Of a DNA stretch of 64,000 nt, positions 38,301 through 46,679 are shown one piece after another. The DNA is from Flavobacterium sp. ASV13 (GTDB taxonomy: Bacteria > Bacteroidota > Bacteroidia > Flavobacteriales > Flavobacteriaceae): NCBI RefSeq assembly GCF_000745775.1, contig NZ_JQJY01000002.1:1-64000 (forward strand), given 5' to 3'. The position numbers were made by a program, and so were the translations under genes. Positions within the stretch are counted from its first letter, which is position 1; the number at the start of each line of letters is the position of its first letter. Under the pieces are notes generated by a model. It ran no database searches. It saw only the letters and a list, made by a program, of their open reading frames with translations, and was not told the DNA's origin.

Positions 38301-38975
38301 TTATTCGTTTATACGATAACCTACATTTCGAACGGTTTCAAACCAATCTATAGATCGATGTTTGTCTAATTTTTTTCGAAGATTTCGAACATGAACATCT
38401 ATAAAATTGGAATCGGAATTAACTTCAAGAATATCGCCCCAAATATGTTCCGTTAACTGAAGTCGAGTGATAACTCTGTTTTTATTCAAAACCAAATACT
38501 GAAAAATATCAAATTCTTTTTTAGTCAGACTAAGTGGTATCTCATTATAACTGACTTTATAATCCTGCAATTGAAGCAAAAAACCGTGAATGCTTAAATT
38601 ATTTAATGTAAAACCGTGAATTCTGCGAATCACAGCAAACAATCTGGCACTCAGTTCTGTCAATGCAAAAGGTTTTGTCAAATAATCATCGGCACCTAAA
38701 TGAAGACCATTTATTCTGTCATCTAATTCTCCGCGGGCCGTGAGAACAATTACAGCCATTTTTGATTGTGTTTTTCGTACGGCTTTCAAAACCTCAAAAC
38801 CGTCTCCGTCCGGCAAGCCAAGATCAAGCAGCATGGCATCATAATCATTACTGCTAACTTCTTCCAAAGCATCATTACAACTATGGGCAATTTTACAGAC
38901 ATAACCCACATTGCACAGAAAATCATAAACTTCTACTGCAAGCTCTCTGTTATCTTCAACAATTAAAATATTCAT
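38301..38975 (-). CDS. OmpR-family response regulator
   Basis: 224 residues from ATG 38975; a longer frame from a TTG at 38996 is less likely. Receiver domain residues 1-115 with acidic pair Glu7/Asp8, phospho-acceptor Asp51 (LLDLGLPD) and Lys in LTKPFALTEL. The C-terminal winged-helix (about 125-222) has IPLSLTKKEFDIFQYL and NFIDVHVRNLRKKL. It is partner of the kinase just downstream. OmpR-type regulators bind direct repeats with about 10-11 bp period, which is what the two small-protein promoters nearby show. Confidence 0.94.
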   Translation of the reverse strand: MNILIVEDNRELAVEVYDFLCNVGYVCKIAHSCNDALEEVSSNDYDAMLLDLGLPDGDGFEVLKAVRKTQSKMAVIVLTARGELDDRINGLHLGADDYLTKPFALTELSARLFAVIRRIHGFTLNNLSIHGFLLQLQDYKVSYNEIPLSLTKKEFDIFQYLVLNKNRVITRLQLTEHIWGDILEVNSDSNFIDVHVRNLRKKLDKHRSIDWFETVRNVGYRINE

Positions 38976-39053
38976 AAAAACAGCTATTAAGCGCAATTAA
39001 ATTTAAGCAATTTTAAAAAATCCTGTTACGCATTATTAAAAAATTAACGAATA

Positions 39054-39085
39054 AAAAAAGCTGATAAATTTCTTCATCAGCCTTT
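39054..39085 (-). terminator. Probable terminator after the small secreted gene C
   Basis: Minus-strand GCTGAT...ATCAGC stem (core arms 39060-39065 and 39075-39080, loop of 9 bases) followed by a T-run. It separates the small-protein transcript from the response-regulator gene. Confidence 0.65.
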
Positions 39086-39166
39086 CCAACCGCATTCTCC
39101 ATAATCATTATTCCTGTTTTGTTTTTGTTTACCATGATAAAAAACAAAACTCAAACAATCTTTATT

Positions 39167-39355
39167 TTACTTTTTTGCAGCTTCTGCTTTTGGAGCTTCA
39201 CTTTTTTCTGATTTTTCTTTTTTACCAGATTTGTGATTATGGTGTTTAGTTGCTTTTACCTCTTTTGCCGGTGCAGCCTGAGTTGGTGCAGTTTGAGCAT
39301 TTACCATTGCACTTGTTCCTAAAATCAATACTGCGGCCATCAATAAATTTTTCAT
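39167..39355 (-). CDS. Tiny secreted Lys/Ala/His-rich protein C
   Basis: 62 residues with a 21-residue signal peptide (MKNLLMAAV...AMVNAQ) and a basic mature part including HHNHKSGKKEKSEKSEA. Close paralogue of the next gene (shared APAKEV.ATKH..HKS.KK.KSEK.EAPKAE). It sits 50 bases downstream of that gene, with no repeat-type promoter in the gap, so both probably share one transcript. Function unknown. Confidence 0.72.
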   Translation of the reverse strand: MKNLLMAAVLILGTSAMVNAQTAPTQAAPAKEVKATKHHNHKSGKKEKSEKSEAPKAEAAKK

Positions 39356-39405
39356 GATTTCTAATTTTTTAAATTAATGTTTTTTATTCTCTTAAATTCT
39401 TTTTC

Positions 39406-39603
39406 TTATTTTTTTACTTTTGTTGTCTCTGCTTTTGGAGCTTCAGCTTTTTCTGATTTCGTTTTTTTATCAGATTTGTGTTTCGGGTGTTTTGTTGCGG
39501 TAACTTCTTTGGCTGGAACTGTTTTACCATCTTTTGCAGGAAACGCATGAACCATTGCGCTTGTTCCTAAAACTGCTACTAATAACATCAATAAATTTCT
39601 CAT
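39406..39603 (-). CDS. Tiny secreted Lys/Ala-rich protein B
   Basis: 65 residues. Signal peptide about 1-20 (MRNLLMLLV...AMVHA). The mature part has PAKDGKTVPAKEVTATKHPKHKS and a KSEKAEAPKAE tail. First gene of a probable two-gene transcript with protein C, driven by the direct-repeat promoter at 39647-39681. It belongs with proteins A and C to a small paralogous set around the kinase and regulator genes. Function unknown. Confidence 0.72.
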   Translation of the reverse strand: MRNLLMLLVAVLGTSAMVHAFPAKDGKTVPAKEVTATKHPKHKSDKKTKSEKAEAPKAETTKVKK

Positions 39604-39646
39604 GATTTCTAAGATTTAAAAATTAATTACCTTTTATTTTACAGAT

Positions 39647-39681
39647 CAAAATTACCTCTGCAAAATGAAGCCAAAATGAAG
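39647..39681 (-). promoter_or_regulatory. Promoter with 11-bp direct repeat upstream of secreted proteins B and C
   Basis: Minus-strand TAATTTTG (39647-39654) with TTTG 17 bases upstream (39672-39675). Direct repeats, plus-strand AAAATGAAG, lie at 39662-39670 and 39673-39681, spaced 11 bases and starting 7 bases from the -7 box. The geometry is the same as at 36890-36924. Confidence 0.7.
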
Positions 39682-39740
39682 AAATCCCTGAATAAAAATT
39701 TTTAACTTGATATTAACTTTTGCTGTTTTTCTATCATATA

Positions 39741-39803
39741 TGTAGAGGCGCACAGCAGTGCGTCTCCGCATATGAGATAGACGCACTGCTGTGCGCCTCT
39801 ACA
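39741..39803. repeat. Extragenic palindrome: perfect 25-bp inverted repeat (REP-like)
   Basis: Left arm 39741-39765 (TGTAGAGGCGCACAGCAGTG and 5 more bases) and right arm 39779-39803 are perfect reverse complements, with 13 bases between. Each arm itself contains CGCAC-4 bases-GTGCG and can form a small hairpin. G+C is far above the surroundings. One arm recurs at 58080-58104. No transposase gene is in the window. Confidence 0.85.
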
Positions 39804-39915
39804 ATGCGCGTTTCTATAAAAATGAACTTACATAACTTATATAGTGGAAAAAAAATCTTGAGAGTCTAATTTTTGAGACCTCAATTGTTTATTTTTACAG
39901 ACTAATATTTTTTAT

Positions 39916-42756
39916 ATGTCAACTCAAAAACGCCTTTTTCTTCTAGATGCTTATGCATTAATTTTCCGTGGTTATTATGCTTTTATAAAAAACCCGAGAA
40001 TCAACTCAAAAGGAATGGATACATCTGCAATTATGGGTTTTATGAACTCGCTTCTGGATGTTATCAAAAGAGAAAAACCAGACCACTTGGCCGTTGCTTT
40101 TGACAAAGGCGGAAGTCAGCTACGAAATGAAATATTTCCAGAATACAAAGCCAACCGTGACGTAACGCCCGAAGCCATAAAAATTGCAGTACCTTATATA
40201 TGCGAATTGCTAAAAGCAATGCACATTCCGATTATTGAAGTTGAAGGTTTTGAAGCCGACGATTTGATTGGAACTATTGCCAAACAAGCAGAAAAACAGA
40301 ATTACAAAGTTTTTATGGTAACGCCTGATAAAGATTTTGCTCAGTTAGTTTCTGAAAATATCTTTATGTACAAACCGGCCCGAATGGGTAATGGAATCGA
40401 AATATGGGGTGTTCCTGAAGTTTTGGCAAAATTTGAAATCGACAGACCAGAACAAGTAATTGATTTTCTTGGAATGATGGGCGATGCTGCCGATAATATT
40501 CCTGGACTTCCCGGAGTTGGAGAAGTTACAGCCAAAAAGCTTTTGAAAGAATTTGGCACAATGGAAAACCTTTTGGCAAATACTGACAAGCTAAAAGGTA
40601 AAATGAAAGAAAATATTGAAGCCAATAAAGAAAAAGGGCTTCTTTCTAAAACATTGGCAACTATATTATTAGACTGTCCAGTAACTTTTGATGAAACTGA
40701 TTACGAATTAACACGTCCGGATATTGAAAAAACGGATGCTATTTTTCAGGAATTAGAATTCAGACGAATGGCAGAACAGTTTGACAATTTGTTCAAAACA
40801 GACGGAACTCAAACTGCAGCTCCAGAAGTTTCTGATGCTAAATTGTACAAAAAACCACAACCTAAAAATGACGATCAATTTGATCTTTTTGGAAGCGCTT
40901 CCGCAGATGAAAATGCCGAAACTCCAAGAACTTCTTTTTACAATACATTATTAGATACACCTCACTCCTACCAGATTATTCAAGGAGATTTGGGTGTAAA
41001 ATTACTTTTGCAGAATTTACAAAACCAGACTTCGGTTTGTTTTGATACCGAAACAACTGGAATTGATGCTTTGCATGCAGAATTAGTCGGAATGTCTTTT
41101 GCTTTTGAAAAAGGAAAAGCATATTACGTTCCGTTTCCGGAAAGTCAGGAAGAAGCTCAAGTTTTAGTTGATAAATTTGTTCCATTTTTCGAAAATGAAA
41201 ACATCGAAAAAATTGGACAGAATTTAAAATACGATCTAAAAATCCTTGCTAATTATGGTGTTACCGTAAAAGGAAAGCTTTTTGATACCATGATTGCGCA
41301 TTATTTGATCAATCCGGATATGCGTCATAATATGGATATTTTAGCCGAAACATATTTGAAATATTCTCCAAAATCAATTGAAGACTTAATTGGAAAAAAA
41401 GGAAAAAATCAGCTTTCTATGCGCGATGTTCCTTTAGAAGATATTAAAGAATATGCTGCCGAAGATGCTGATATCACTTTACAATTAAAAGAAATCTTCA
41501 CAACCGAATTAGACAAAACCGAAACCAAAAAGTTATTTGATGAAATCGAAATTCCATTAGTAAGCGTTTTGGCCGCAATGGAAACTGAAGGAATTCGTTT
41601 GGATGTTGATTTCTTAAAAGGAATGTCATCTGAAATGGATGTCGAAATCAAATCTTTGGAACAACAAATTTATGAAACTGCCGGAGAGAAATTCAATTTA
41701 GCTTCTCCAAAACAGTTGGGAGATATTTTATTTGACAAAATGAAAATTGGCGGTGCCAAACAAAAGAAAACCAAAACCGGACAATATGCAACCGGAGAAG
41801 AAGTTTTGACTTATTTAGCCAATGACAACCCGATTGTAAAACAAATTCTGGACTGGCGCCAAATGGTGAAATTGCAAAGCACTTATATTTTAGCTTTACC
41901 AGAACAAGTAGACAAAAAAACATTGCGTGTTCATACCGATTATATGCAAACAGTTGCTGCAACAGGACGTTTGAGTTCCAATAATCCGAACTTACAGAAC
42001 ATTCCAATTCGTACCGAAAGAGGACGCCAGATCCGTAAAGCTTTTGTTGCTCGCGATGAAAATCACACTTTAATCTCTGCCGATTACTCGCAAATTGAAT
42101 TACGAATTATTGCTGCTTTAAGCGGTGAAGAAAATATGATTAAAGCTTTTCAGGATGGAGAAGATATCCATAAAGCAACAGCTGCAAAAGTATTTAATGT
42201 TGCTTTAGAAGAAGTTTCACGTGAACAAAGAAGCAATGCCAAAACAGTAAACTTCGGAATTATATATGGTGTTTCTGCTTTTGGATTAAGCAGTCAGACT
42301 TCATTATCGAGAAGCGAAAGTGCCGCTTTGATTGAAGCATATTATAAAACCTATCCGAGATTAAGATCTTACATTAACGAGCAAATAGAATTTGCCCGCG
42401 AAAAAGGATATGTACAAACTATCCTAGGAAGACGTCGTTATTTAAAAGATATTAATTCAGCAAATGCTGTAGTAAGAAGTGCCGCCGAACGAAATGCAGT
42501 AAATGCACCAATTCAGGGAAGCGCCGCCGATGTGATTAAAATTGCGATGATCAACATTCATAAAAAATTACAAGACGAAAACTGGAAATCTAAAATGTTA
42601 CTTCAAGTACATGATGAGCTTGTGTTCGATGTTCATAATGATGAACTCGAAAAAATCCAGCCAATGATCAAACATGAAATGGAAAATGCTTTTAAAATGG
42701 CAGTTCCGTTGGAAGTTGAACTTGGTTTGGGTAAAGATTGGTTAGAAGCGCATTAA
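39916..42756 (+). CDS. polA: DNA polymerase I
   Basis: 946 residues with all three domains. The N-terminal 5'-3' exonuclease (about 1-290) has LLDAYALIFRGYYAF and VEGFEADDLIGT. The 3'-5' proofreading domain (about 345-540) keeps DTETTG, so proofreading should be active. The polymerase domain has motif A ADYSQIELR (about 719), motif B RSNAKTVNFGIIYGVSAFG and motif C VHDELVFDV (about 896). It fills gaps in repair and removes RNA primers. It converges with a LacI-type gene across a shared terminator. Confidence 0.97.
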   Translation: MSTQKRLFLLDAYALIFRGYYAFIKNPRINSKGMDTSAIMGFMNSLLDVIKREKPDHLAVAFDKGGSQLRNEIFPEYKANRDVTPEAIKIAVPYICELLKAMHIPIIEVEGFEADDLIGTIAKQAEKQNYKVFMVTPDKDFAQLVSENIFMYKPARMGNGIEIWGVPEVLAKFEIDRPEQVIDFLGMMGDAADNIPGLPGVGEVTAKKLLKEFGTMENLLANTDKLKGKMKENIEANKEKGLLSKTLATILLDCPVTFDETDYELTRPDIEKTDAIFQELEFRRMAEQFDNLFKTDGTQTAAPEVSDAKLYKKPQPKNDDQFDLFGSASADENAETPRTSFYNTLLDTPHSYQIIQGDLGVKLLLQNLQNQTSVCFDTETTGIDALHAELVGMSFAFEKGKAYYVPFPESQEEAQVLVDKFVPFFENENIEKIGQNLKYDLKILANYGVTVKGKLFDTMIAHYLINPDMRHNMDILAETYLKYSPKSIEDLIGKKGKNQLSMRDVPLEDIKEYAAEDADITLQLKEIFTTELDKTETKKLFDEIEIPLVSVLAAMETEGIRLDVDFLKGMSSEMDVEIKSLEQQIYETAGEKFNLASPKQLGDILFDKMKIGGAKQKKTKTGQYATGEEVLTYLANDNPIVKQILDWRQMVKLQSTYILALPEQVDKKTLRVHTDYMQTVAATGRLSSNNPNLQNIPIRTERGRQIRKAFVARDENHTLISADYSQIELRIIAALSGEENMIKAFQDGEDIHKATAAKVFNVALEEVSREQRSNAKTVNFGIIYGVSAFGLSSQTSLSRSESAALIEAYYKTYPRLRSYINEQIEFAREKGYVQTILGRRRYLKDINSANAVVRSAAERNAVNAPIQGSAADVIKIAMINIHKKLQDENWKSKMLLQVHDELVFDVHNDELEKIQPMIKHEMENAFKMAVPLEVELGLGKDWLEAH

Positions 42757-42793
42757 TCTAATTTTAGATCTTTCGAATTAACTTTGAAACATA

Positions 42794-42825
42794 AAAAAAC
42801 CACCAGTTGTCGCTGGTGGTTTTTT
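42794..42825 (+). terminator. Bidirectional terminator between polA and the LacI-type gene
   Basis: 13-bp perfect stem (42794-42806 with 42813-42825, loop TTGTCG), A-run on one side and T-run on the other. Confidence 0.9.
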
Positions 42826-42827
42826 AA

Positions 42828-43856
42828 TTATTTTACTTTTCTAGTCGATTCTCTTTCTTTCAAAACTGTCTTGATAACGATTGTTTCATAATCTGAAGTT
42901 TCTTCTTCGCTTTCTTCCAATCTTTTGATTAGTCGTTTTGCAGCAACTTCACCAATTTCGATTCCGTGCTGGCTTACTGTTGTCAAACTTGGAGACAAAC
43001 GTCTTGAAGCTAAAATTCCATCCGCGAAACCGATAATCGAAATATCTTCTGGAACTCTGTATCCTTTTTTCAAACTCACTCTTAAAGCAGCAACCGAATC
43101 ATTTTCATCTAAAGCAAAAATTCCGTCGATTTTATGATCAAAAAGTGAATCAATTTTAGCTTTCATATCATCTTCAGAATCAGTTCGAAGAATGATATTT
43201 TCATTGACTGGAATATTATTGTCTTTTAAAGCTTTCAAATATCCATCAGCTCTTAATTTTCCAACACTTAAATTATCGACTGACGAAATCAGTGCAATAT
43301 TTTTACATCCCAAATTAATTAAATGCTGTGTTGAGTTTAAAGCAGAGTCAAAATCATCAACCACAACTTTATCACAATCAACTTCATCAGCAATACGGTC
43401 GAACATTACAATTGGAGTTCCGTCATTAATAATTTCCGAAAAGTGATTGTAATCCTGAAGCTTTTGTGCTTCTTCAGAAACTGAAAGAATAAAACCATCA
43501 ATAGTTCCGTTGCTCAACATTTCAAGCGTATGAATTTCTTTTTCTAAAGATTCATTAGAAATACAAGTAATTACATTATATCCTTTTTTGTCGGCTACTT
43601 TTTCGATTCCGCTAAAAACTTTAGCAAAAAAAGAGTTCAATATATTAGGTATAATTACACCAATAGTTTTGGTTTTTCTATTCTTTAAATTCAGACCAAT
43701 AACATTCGGTTTATAATTTTTGAGTTTGGCATACTCCTTAATCTTCACCTTCGTCTGCTCACTAATTTCCGGACTATCGTTCAATGCTTTAGACACTGTA
43801 GACACAGAAACACCTAGTTCTTTCGCAATTTGTTTAAGAGTTGCTTTAGCTTTCAT
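42828..43856 (-). CDS. LacI-family transcriptional regulator
   Basis: 342 residues. N-terminal LacI helix-turn-helix (about 3-55, ATLKQIAKELGVSVSTVSKALN with the hinge helix following), then the periplasmic-binding-protein-like effector domain (GVIIPNILNSFFAKVFSGIE ... IDGIFALDENDSVAALRV). Such regulators in Bacteroidota usually sense sugars, but no sugar-uptake genes are adjacent, so the target is unknown. Two ferritin-like genes diverge upstream. Confidence 0.94.
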   Translation of the reverse strand: MKAKATLKQIAKELGVSVSTVSKALNDSPEISEQTKVKIKEYAKLKNYKPNVIGLNLKNRKTKTIGVIIPNILNSFFAKVFSGIEKVADKKGYNVITCISNESLEKEIHTLEMLSNGTIDGFILSVSEEAQKLQDYNHFSEIINDGTPIVMFDRIADEVDCDKVVVDDFDSALNSTQHLINLGCKNIALISSVDNLSVGKLRADGYLKALKDNNIPVNENIILRTDSEDDMKAKIDSLFDHKIDGIFALDENDSVAALRVSLKKGYRVPEDISIIGFADGILASRRLSPSLTTVSQHGIEIGEVAAKRLIKRLEESEEETSDYETIVIKTVLKERESTRKVK

Positions 43857-43881
43857 CTATTAAAATTTTATGTAATTAATA

Positions 43882-43914
43882 CAAATATAGTAGAATTACC
43901 TAAAATAAAACAAA
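43882..43914 (-). promoter_or_regulatory. Promoter of the LacI-type gene
   Basis: Minus-strand TATATTTG (43882-43889) with TTTG 21 bases upstream (43911-43914), and the ATG 26 bases downstream. Confidence 0.6.
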
Positions 43915-44051
43915 AAAGCCCTACCACTTATTAAAAATATAAGGTCTTTTGAAAATAAAAGCAAGATAACACTGATTTTTAAAACCGCATCTCCTTAAAT
44001 CTCGTTAATACTCTAATATACGCTTTATTAACCTTATAAAAGACCTTGATT

Positions 44052-44798
44052 ATGAAAAACGAAGTTAAAATTCATGAAGTTGACCCTTCACTGAATAACA
44101 GAAGGAGCTTTCTAAAGCTCAGTGGCTTAACGCTAGTTAGTGCAGGTTTGGTTCTGGCTGGCTGCAGCAACAATGATGATGATAACGATATGCAAGATAA
44201 TACCCTGCCAGGCATAAAGAACGGAGTGTTTGATTTAGGTTCAGGAGACTTTGGCGTATTAACGTACGCATATGCACTTGAGCAATTAGAAGCCGACTTT
44301 TATACGAAGGTCGTAAACGCCTCAAATTTTAACTCTACTTTTAATGATATTGAACGTCAGGTTTTAACCGATTTATATCATCACGAAGTAATTCATAGAG
44401 ATTTCTTCAAAGCTGCTTTGACTGGAGCACTTCCAGATCCTAGCTCACAACTGCTTCCCTCCTTGGCATTTAACTATGGCTCCATGAATTTCAACAGCCG
44501 TAACGATGTTCTTGCTACTGCAAAAGCACTTGAAGACACGGGAGTTGCAGCATACAACGGCGCTGGAAAACTAATTAAAAGCGCCGATTATTTATTATTA
44601 GCCGGAAAAATTGTTTCTGTTGAAGCGAGACATGCCTCAGCAATAAGAAGTTTGATAAACCCTAATTCCAAAGATTTTGCGGGTGACGATATAGTAAATA
44701 CATCAACAGGCTTAGATGTTGCAAAAGATCCTTCCAAAATTCTGCCCATTGCCGGAGGATTTATTACTACAAAATTCACTGCCAACTATTTACCTTAA
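44052..44798 (+). CDS. Ferritin-like domain lipoprotein with Tat motif
   Basis: 248 residues. NNRRSFLKLSG (Arg17-Arg18) is a twin-arginine signal and LAGC (Cys38) a lipobox, so this is probably a Tat-exported lipoprotein. The rest is the Ferritin_2 four-helix domain: LEQLEADFYTKV, DLYHHEVIHRDFFKAAL, ALEDTGVAAYNGAGKLI and IVSVEARHASAIR carry the Glu and His that could bind two metals. The ATG is at 44052; an in-frame TTG 6 bases earlier is less likely. The next gene encodes a relative. Related genes occur as pairs in Bacteroidota and have been linked to desiccation or oxidative stress, but that is not proven here. Confidence 0.87.
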   Translation: MKNEVKIHEVDPSLNNRRSFLKLSGLTLVSAGLVLAGCSNNDDDNDMQDNTLPGIKNGVFDLGSGDFGVLTYAYALEQLEADFYTKVVNASNFNSTFNDIERQVLTDLYHHEVIHRDFFKAALTGALPDPSSQLLPSLAFNYGSMNFNSRNDVLATAKALEDTGVAAYNGAGKLIKSADYLLLAGKIVSVEARHASAIRSLINPNSKDFAGDDIVNTSTGLDVAKDPSKILPIAGGFITTKFTANYLP

Positions 44799-44824
44799 TC
44801 TTAACTAGCTAAAACTTAGAAATT

Positions 44825-45637
44825 ATGAATATTTTAAAATTTATAGAAACCTTTACTGATGATAGTTTAATGGCAAGAACCGGCTCTAGAAGAGACAGTT
44901 TTAATCAGTTTGGAAACATAGGAAGAAATCTGGCATTGGCATCAATCCCATTCGGATTATCAGCAATGGCAAACAAAGCACTTGCAAAAGATATAACAGC
45001 AACACCAGCAACTCCAATTGGAGCTCTACAGTTTGCACTGACATTAGAATACCTTGAAAACGAATTTTATGCAATGGCATTAGATTCTGGAGTAATTCCC
45101 GCTTCTGAAAATGGCGGACGTGATTTGAAAGTTTTTCAGCAAATCGCAGATCACGAAGCTGATCATGTTAAATTTTTAATTGCAGGATTGGGCGGAACAA
45201 TGAGTCCTAATTTTGTTGCAAAACCTACTTTTGATTTTACCGTTGGAGGCGCATTTGATCCTTTTCATGATTATCCAACCTTTTTAGCATTGGCGCAAGC
45301 TTTCGAAGATACAGGCGTTAGAGCTTACAAAGGTCAAGCTGCGAATTTAATTTCAACTCCCGATTTATTGACAGCTGCTTTGCAAATTCATTCTGTTGAA
45401 GCTCGACATGCATCTGAAGTTCGACGCTTACGCGGATTAAAAGGCTGGATTTCAAATGCCGAAAGAGGTGCAGGAATGCCAGCAGCCACACAGGCCGTTT
45501 ATGATGGTGAAGGTGTCTCTATGCAGGCCGGCTACAATACTGCCAGTTTGTTTGGAGCGGCCGCAGGATCAGAAGCTTATGACGAACCGCTGAATACACA
45601 ACAAGTTGTTGACATTGCCAATTTATTTATTGTTTAA
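44825..45637 (+). CDS. Ferritin-like domain protein (partner of preceding gene)
   Basis: 270 residues, Ferritin_2 domain with LALTLEYLENEFYAMAL-type helices: EYLENEFY, IADHEADHVKFLIAGL, AQAFEDTGVRAYKGQA and IHSVEARHASEVRRLRG. The N-terminus (TGSRRDSFNQFGNIGRNLAL...) has an Arg-Arg and a hydrophobic stretch up to about residue 54 (NKALAKD), which could be an atypical Tat signal without a lipobox. It lies 26 bases after the first ferritin-like gene, so the two are co-transcribed and may form a mixed complex (inference). Confidence 0.87.
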   Translation: MNILKFIETFTDDSLMARTGSRRDSFNQFGNIGRNLALASIPFGLSAMANKALAKDITATPATPIGALQFALTLEYLENEFYAMALDSGVIPASENGGRDLKVFQQIADHEADHVKFLIAGLGGTMSPNFVAKPTFDFTVGGAFDPFHDYPTFLALAQAFEDTGVRAYKGQAANLISTPDLLTAALQIHSVEARHASEVRRLRGLKGWISNAERGAGMPAATQAVYDGEGVSMQAGYNTASLFGAAAGSEAYDEPLNTQQVVDIANLFIV

Positions 45638-45658
45638 CACAAAAAAAACAAAATATTG

Positions 45659-45694
45659 AACCATCTTCGCGTTATCGTGAAGGTGGTTTTTTTT
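45659..45694 (+). terminator. Rho-independent terminator after the ferritin-like pair
   Basis: AACCATCTTC/GAAGGTGGTT stem with one G-T pair followed by a long T-run. Confidence 0.85.
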
Positions 45695-45756
45695 TAATGA
45701 TTTAAATACAAAACTGAGAGCCTGATTTTCAGGATATAAAATATTCTTTTCAGGTA

Positions 45757-45787
45757 TTTGGTTTTAAAATAATTAATTGTACTTTTG
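45757..45787 (+). promoter_or_regulatory. Promoter of rplM-rpsI
   Basis: TTTG (45757-45760), a 19-base spacer and TACTTTTG (45780-45787) give one of the best matches in the window to the Bacteroidota promoter. The rplM ATG is 43 bases downstream. Confidence 0.82.
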
Positions 45788-45830
45788 CATCCCCTTTATT
45801 GGGGATGGAATGTTTAATTAAAATAATATT

Positions 45831-46286
45831 ATGGACGCATTAAGCTACAAAACAGTTTCAGCTAGCAAAGCCACTGTAACTAAAGAGTGGATTGTTGTTG
45901 ACGCTGAAGGTCATAACTTAGGACGTCTTGCTTCTAAAGTTGCAATGATTTTAAGAGGTAAGTACAAGCCAAGTTACACACCGCACGTTGACTGTGGAGA
46001 TAACGTAATTGTTATCAACTCAGAGAAAATTAACCTTACAGGTACAAAAATGAATGACAAAATTTACATGCGTCATACAGGTTACCCAGGAGGACAAAGA
46101 ACTTTAACTGCTAAAGTATTGCAATCTAAAAACCCTGCATTATTAGTAGAAAAAGCGGTAAAAGGTATGTTACCTAAAAACAAATTAGGAGCAGAACTTT
46201 TCAGAAATCTAAATGTTGTTGTAGGTGCTGAGCATACTCACGGAGCTCAAAAACCTAGAACTGTTAACCTAAATGATCTTAAGTAA
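45831..46286 (+). CDS. rplM: 50S ribosomal protein L13
   Basis: 151 residues, standard length. LGRLASKVAMILRGKYKPSY, GGQRTLTAKVL and KGMLPKNKLG are typical of L13, an early-assembling 50S protein. Its TAA stop shares one base with the rpsI ATG (TAATG), so translation is coupled. Confidence 0.98.
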   Translation: MDALSYKTVSASKATVTKEWIVVDAEGHNLGRLASKVAMILRGKYKPSYTPHVDCGDNVIVINSEKINLTGTKMNDKIYMRHTGYPGGQRTLTAKVLQSKNPALLVEKAVKGMLPKNKLGAELFRNLNVVVGAEHTHGAQKPRTVNLNDLK

Positions 46287-46672
46287 TGGGAGTTATTCAC
46301 AAAATCGGTAGAAGAAAAACCGCTGTTGCACGTGTATACGTTTCTGAGGGAACTGGAAACATCACTGTAAACAAAAAAGAATTCGCAACTTACTTTCCAA
46401 CTGCAACTTTACAATACAAAGTTTTACAACCGCTTTCTATGACAGAAAACGCTGGTAACTTTGATGTAAAAGTAAACGTTTACGGAGGTGGTACAACTGG
46501 TCAGGCAGAAGCTGTAAGAATGGCATTAGCACGCGTAATGTGTGAAGTTAACGCTGAAAACAGAGGAATCCTTAAACCAGAAGGTTTATTAACAAGAGAC
46601 CCAAGAATGGTTGAACGTAAGAAATTCGGTCAGAAGAAAGCTCGTAAGAGATTCCAATTCTCTAAACGTTAA
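46286..46672 (+). CDS. rpsI: 30S ribosomal protein S9
   Basis: 128 residues. It starts MGVIHKIGRRKTAVARVYV and ends in the conserved basic tail KKARKRFQFSKR, whose last Arg contacts tRNA in the P site. rplM-rpsI is the usual pair, followed here after 176 bases by rpsB-tsf. Confidence 0.98.
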   Translation: MGVIHKIGRRKTAVARVYVSEGTGNITVNKKEFATYFPTATLQYKVLQPLSMTENAGNFDVKVNVYGGGTTGQAEAVRMALARVMCEVNAENRGILKPEGLLTRDPRMVERKKFGQKKARKRFQFSKR

Positions 46673-46679
46673 TATTACC

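Noticed and set aside
39741..39803. Reading the 25-bp inverted repeat as a terminator for polA or the small secreted genes
   Set aside because: No T-run follows on either strand and an identical arm recurs in an operon gap, so a dispersed repeat fits better.
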